Part shown: positions 5,624 to 8,351 of the stretch, in pieces
How positions within the stretch are numbered: the stretch's first letter is position 1
How the letters are laid out: every line of letters starts with the position of its first letter
Source of the DNA: Elusimicrobiota bacterium
GTDB taxonomy: Bacteria; Elusimicrobiota; Elusimicrobia; 2-02-FULL-39-32
Reading direction: 5' to 3'
Assembly (NCBI GenBank): GCA_023249835.1
Contig: JAHFBY010000053.1
Location: forward strand, 1-8,351
Length of the DNA stretch: 8,351 bases
Translations under genes and position numbers: made by a program
The notes under the pieces: generated by a model
What the model was told of the DNA's origin: nothing
The model's database searches: none
What the model saw: only the letters and a program-made list of their open reading frames with translations

Positions 5624-6675
5624 TGTCCCTCCTCTCCCGGCCTTTGGCCACCCTCTCCCGCAAGCGGGCGAGGGATTATTTTTTTAGGCCGCCCCGTCAC
5701 CTTGTTTTTACCCGTTTCGGGGGATACACCGTTCTCCTTACCCTGGGCATTGGGTTTGGCGGCATGAACACCGGCAACAACCTTGTTTACATGATATTCG
5801 GCATGATGCTGGGATTTATCACTGCTTCCGGTATCCTATCGGAAATGAGCTTGCGCTCTTTGGAAATTGATTGGATCCTTCCCGGAGAATGGACCGCTAA
5901 AGAAACCGGTTCCGCGCGTCTGATATTGCGCAACCGCAAACAACGATTACCTTCTTTTGGACTGCGCGTGAGCGGAGCCGAAGATATGCCTTTTACGGCA
6001 TGGGTTCCATTTGTCCCGTCCAGCGCTCAAGTCCATTGCGATATAGTTGTAACCCCTCTCGCGCGGGGACGTAAACAGTTAACGCAAATTAAAATTGAAA
6101 CTGAGTTCCCTTTTGGTTTTTTTCGCAAATATTTGCTGCGTCCCCAAACTCTGGAATGGGTGGCTTATCCGCAGAAACTGACTATTGATCCCAAGAACGC
6201 CGGCCGCGCCATTAGCGAAGAGAACCCAGTCTTAACCGAAAAAGGATGGGGGGACTCTTATCGCTCTATCCGCGATTATGTTCCCGGGGACAATCCCCGC
6301 CACATGGCCTGGAAACCCACGGCCAGGACAGGCAAACTAATGCTTAAAGAGCTGGAAAAAGAGGTGGAAAAAAAATGGGTTTATACCTTGCTGCCGCTAG
6401 ACCCCTGGCAATCGCTTTCTCAAGAAGAGTTAGAGTCGGCCATGTCTTTTGGCGCCAGCCTTCTTAGACTCCTCCACACCCAAAAAGTTGCCGTGGGGTT
6501 AATCAGTAGTGAAACCTTCGTTGCCCCGAGCTTAAGTAAAAAAGAGCTGGGCAGAATGCTTAAAATCCTCGCGCTCTTTGATCCGCGTAGCGCCCCTGCC
6601 TTAACAGAAGAGCCGCACGCAGGGGCACATTGCAATGTGCCCCTGCTGGACCATTGGCGCGCAAATTCACGATGA
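5623..6675 (+). CDS. DUF58-domain membrane protein (MoxR partner)
   Basis: The protein has 350 residues. A basic N-terminus is followed by two close membrane segments (about 33-47 and 53-71, joined by NTGNN), then a beta-rich region. The DUF58 core includes YRSIRDYVPGDNPRHMAWK (213-231) and ARTGKLMLKELEKE (234-247). A vWA-like C-terminal fold follows. DUF58 proteins are regularly encoded with MoxR ATPases and TgpA-type transglutaminases; the biochemical role is not settled, and action at the inner membrane on envelope assembly is inferred. It begins in the last base of moxR and ends overlapping the next ATG by 4 bases. Two palindromic elements lie inside its ends: a terminator-like hairpin over codons 10-21 and a 28-bp palindrome that encodes the tail residues around GAHCNVPL. 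The tail looks acquired rather than conserved, and no Shine-Dalgarno precedes the start. Confidence 0.95.
   Translation: MSLLSRPLATLSRKRARDYFFRPPRHLVFTRFGGYTVLLTLGIGFGGMNTGNNLVYMIFGMMLGFITASGILSEMSLRSLEIDWILPGEWTAKETGSARLILRNRKQRLPSFGLRVSGAEDMPFTAWVPFVPSSAQVHCDIVVTPLARGRKQLTQIKIETEFPFGFFRKYLLRPQTLEWVAYPQKLTIDPKNAGRAISEENPVLTEKGWGDSYRSIRDYVPGDNPRHMAWKPTARTGKLMLKELEKEVEKKWVYTLLPLDPWQSLSQEELESAMSFGASLLRLLHTQKVAVGLISSETFVAPSLSKKELGRMLKILALFDPRSAPALTEEPHAGAHCNVPLLDHWRANSR
5651..5685 (+). terminator. Terminator-like hairpin inside the start of the DUF58 gene
   Basis: CCCTCTCCCG (5651-5660) pairs with CGGGCGAGGG (5665-5674): nine pairs with one T-C mismatch, closed by a CAAG loop. It is followed at once by ATTATTTTTTT (5675-5685). 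This is the form of an intrinsic terminator, yet it lies 28 bases after the DUF58 start codon. A second copy of CCTCTCCCG at 5631-5639 could compete for the same 3' arm. It may act as an attenuator between moxR and the downstream genes, or be an inserted palindromic repeat whose U-tract is just the codons for Tyr-Phe-Phe. Confidence 0.4.
6619..6646. repeat. 28-bp perfect palindrome in the 3' end of the DUF58 gene
   Basis: GCAGGGGCACATTG (6619-6632) is followed directly by its exact reverse complement (6633-6646). It ends 26 bases before the start of the transglutaminase gene. No U-tract follows, so it is not a standard terminator. It reads through as codons for the tail residues AGAHCNVPLL. 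Similar GGGGCAC...GTGCCCC palindromes are, from memory, dispersed as intergenic repeats in several bacterial genomes, so a REP-like insertion is the simplest explanation. A regulator-binding site or RNA hairpin affecting coupling is possible. Confidence 0.85.
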
Positions 6676-8351
6676 ACCGGCCCCTAGCGCGTTCTTTGCT
6701 TTTATCAGTCTGGCTTTTGAGCGGAATTGCCTTTGTTTCGCTGCTCTCTACCCGAGAACTTGAAATTTGGACCTGGGGAACAATTCTGCTCTTATATCCA
6801 TTGATTTTTATTTTTGAAATGAAGAAATTATTAACCAAACGGCCCTGGCTAGAAAACGGGTTCATCCTAATCAGCTTTGCGGGGTCACTTTTTCGGCTGG
6901 TTGTAATCAAAGATAATTTTTTGTTGACCGTGGCCGACTTCCTGGTATTTTTCTTGCTGCTCAAACTTTTTTTCCGTAAAGAACGAGCGGACATACTGCA
7001 AATTGTGACCTTGACCTTTTTCGTGCTGCTGAGCGCATCCACCCTGGCTTTGGACTTTACTTTTTTGTTCAACTTTCTAGCCTATATCCTGGTCGCAGCT
7101 TGGACCTTATTTCACTACTCTTTAAGCGCTGAGGAATCTTCCGAGAGCGCTTTAGACTTAAAAATCGCGCACGCCGAGTTTGCCCGCTATTGTTTGTTCA
7201 TCCTGCTCTTAGCTGTGGGGTTTGCCGGCTCAATATTTTTATTTTTTCCCCGGATTTCATTCGCGGTTTTTCAAACGGCGCTCGTTGCTCCTACCAGGGT
7301 TTCCGGATTTAACGACACAATAGATTTGGCAAAATCCAATAAAATAATTAAAGACGACAAAGTTGTTTTAAGGGTAGAAATTTTGCCGCCCAACCAAAGA
7401 ACAAATTGGAACGGCATTTTGCGCGGGGGGACGTTAGACCATTTCAACGGCAAGTCCTGGACTCGCTCGACTAAAACCTTAGAAAAAGTCTTGGACGAAA
7501 GCGTGCGCTCGCGCTTGCCCGGCACATACAAAATTCGCGAACGGCGCTTAGAGGTGATGGACCTGGCCAGCCAAAAAAAACTTGAGTCTGCGCTTTTAGC
7601 GCAACACTTTAGCCGCGCCCTTTTTCGGCAAAGAGTTTATTTGGAGTCCATGGACACAGACTATATTTTCGCTTCCCCCTGGCTAGAGTCCGTAACAGTT
7701 CGATTTCCAAAATTAGAATACTGCTCAGACGGGTCCCTGCAGCGGCCCAAAGACATGGCGGGCAGAACTATTTATGAAACGAGCTCGATTTTAACCGCGA
7801 ACAACGCTCTGTACTCAAAAACAACCCTCTTGCCGTCACAAATAAATCAGGGAAAACTCGATCCGGAAATAAGCATGAACCTCCAACTTCCGGAAATGGA
7901 TTTAACCAGCTTGCGCGATCTCGCAAATAAAATTTCTAATCGACCGGAACTCATTACGATCCGGTCAAAAAAAATTGAAACTTATCTGCGGCAAAAATAT
8001 CGTTATACCCTGGAACATAACGGCAAGTTCACAGATTATCCAATAAACGATTTTTTGTTCGTTAATAAAGCGGGCCACTGCGAACTCTTTGCCGCTGCCA
8101 TGGCGCTACTCTTGCGGAGCCAGGACGTCCCTTGCCGGTTAGTTACGGGGTTTCTGGTCAAGGAATGGAACTCGACCGGCAACTTCTTTTGCGTTCGCGC
8201 CCAGGACGCGCATACCTGGGTAGAAGTCTATATTGGCGAGTTATCCGAACTTCCGGCTAACCCCTATCTTTGGATGTCTTTTGACCCCACTCCGCAAGAA
8301 GATGAACCGGAAAACTTTGCCCCATCCTGGGGAACGCGAATCCGGCACAAG
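6672..8351 (+). CDS. tgpA: TgpA-type membrane transglutaminase-like protein (3' end outside window)
   Basis: The reading frame runs from ATG at 6672, overlapping the DUF58 TGA, to the last base without a stop, giving 560 residues. The N-terminal half has about six to seven membrane segments (roughly 8-25, 33-49, 62-79, 83-100, 109-127, 129-148, 172-192). The last ends in FFPRI, a typical feature of the TgpA N-terminal domain. A large periplasmic part follows, with a transglutaminase-core domain. Its triad is C470 in AGHCELFAA, H514 in QDAHTWVEVY and D538 in SFDPTP, all present. Family members are usually about 650-700 residues with one more membrane helix near the C-terminus, so roughly 100-150 residues are missing to the right. 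In Pseudomonas aeruginosa the TgpA homologue is essential, but its substrate is unknown to me. The context fits a MoxR/DUF58-assisted envelope-modifying enzyme. Confidence 0.95.
   Translation, partial: MNRPLARSLLLSVWLLSGIAFVSLLSTRELEIWTWGTILLLYPLIFIFEMKKLLTKRPWLENGFILISFAGSLFRLVVIKDNFLLTVADFLVFFLLLKLFFRKERADILQIVTLTFFVLLSASTLALDFTFLFNFLAYILVAAWTLFHYSLSAEESSESALDLKIAHAEFARYCLFILLLAVGFAGSIFLFFPRISFAVFQTALVAPTRVSGFNDTIDLAKSNKIIKDDKVVLRVEILPPNQRTNWNGILRGGTLDHFNGKSWTRSTKTLEKVLDESVRSRLPGTYKIRERRLEVMDLASQKKLESALLAQHFSRALFRQRVYLESMDTDYIFASPWLESVTVRFPKLEYCSDGSLQRPKDMAGRTIYETSSILTANNALYSKTTLLPSQINQGKLDPEISMNLQLPEMDLTSLRDLANKISNRPELITIRSKKIETYLRQKYRYTLEHNGKFTDYPINDFLFVNKAGHCELFAAAMALLLRSQDVPCRLVTGFLVKEWNSTGNFFCVRAQDAHTWVEVYIGELSELPANPYLWMSFDPTPQEDEPENFAPSWGTRIRHK

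Noticed and set aside
6560..7072. Minus-strand reading frame of 170 codons
   Set aside because: It is the antisense of the DUF58 tail and tgpA membrane segments. Its Lys/Ser-rich product is the usual shadow of Phe/Leu codons, and no ribosome site or family motif is seen.
1..8351. CRISPR array, insertion sequence, toxin-antitoxin or phage defence genes
   Set aside because: No regularly spaced repeats, transposase or integrase motifs, or defence-type domains were found in any reading frame. The long genes are a metabolic enzyme and an envelope operon.

Overview
The window looks like chromosomal sequence from an uncultured, probably Gram-negative bacterium of moderate GC content (roughly 43-50% in most genes). 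The envelope signals are a signal peptide with a lipobox-like cysteine, an exported M23 peptidase and a periplasm-facing transglutaminase. The tRNA gene does not encode its CCA end. I cannot assign a phylum.

Layout. Bases 1-438 are the 3' end of a gene I do not recognise. It converges on glgX (minus strand, 450-2606), a complete GH13 glycogen debranching enzyme with all catalytic residues present. glgX diverges from a tRNA-Gly(CCC) gene at 2663-2733, and the two appear to share an overlapping -10 region. Just beyond the tRNA, bases 2745-2802 carry a gutted copy of its acceptor-stem halves. This is followed by a GC-rich (about 59%) orphan reading frame that looks 5'-truncated. Together these suggest a decayed recombination or integration site.

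From 3283 to the right edge all genes point the same way and are tightly packed: a small LPP20-like lipoprotein, an M23 endopeptidase (0-nt gap), a 27-codon mini-ORF, a MoxR AAA+ ATPase, a DUF58 protein (1-base overlap) and a TgpA-type membrane transglutaminase (4-base ATGA overlap). The last gene is open to the window edge. MoxR-DUF58-TgpA is a well-known conserved set in which the ATPase and DUF58 protein are thought to act with the transglutaminase on the cell envelope. Here it seems to be run together with a peptidoglycan-hydrolase module.

The least ordinary signals are in how this operon is expressed. The only strong Shine-Dalgarno sequence in front of moxR drives a mini-ORF that is in frame with moxR but separated from it by a TAA stop. 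A terminator-like GC hairpin with a U-tract lies inside the first codons of the DUF58 gene. A 28-bp perfect palindrome is embedded in its last codons. None of these proves a new system, but together they suggest internal attenuation or coupling, or recent invasion by palindromic repeats.
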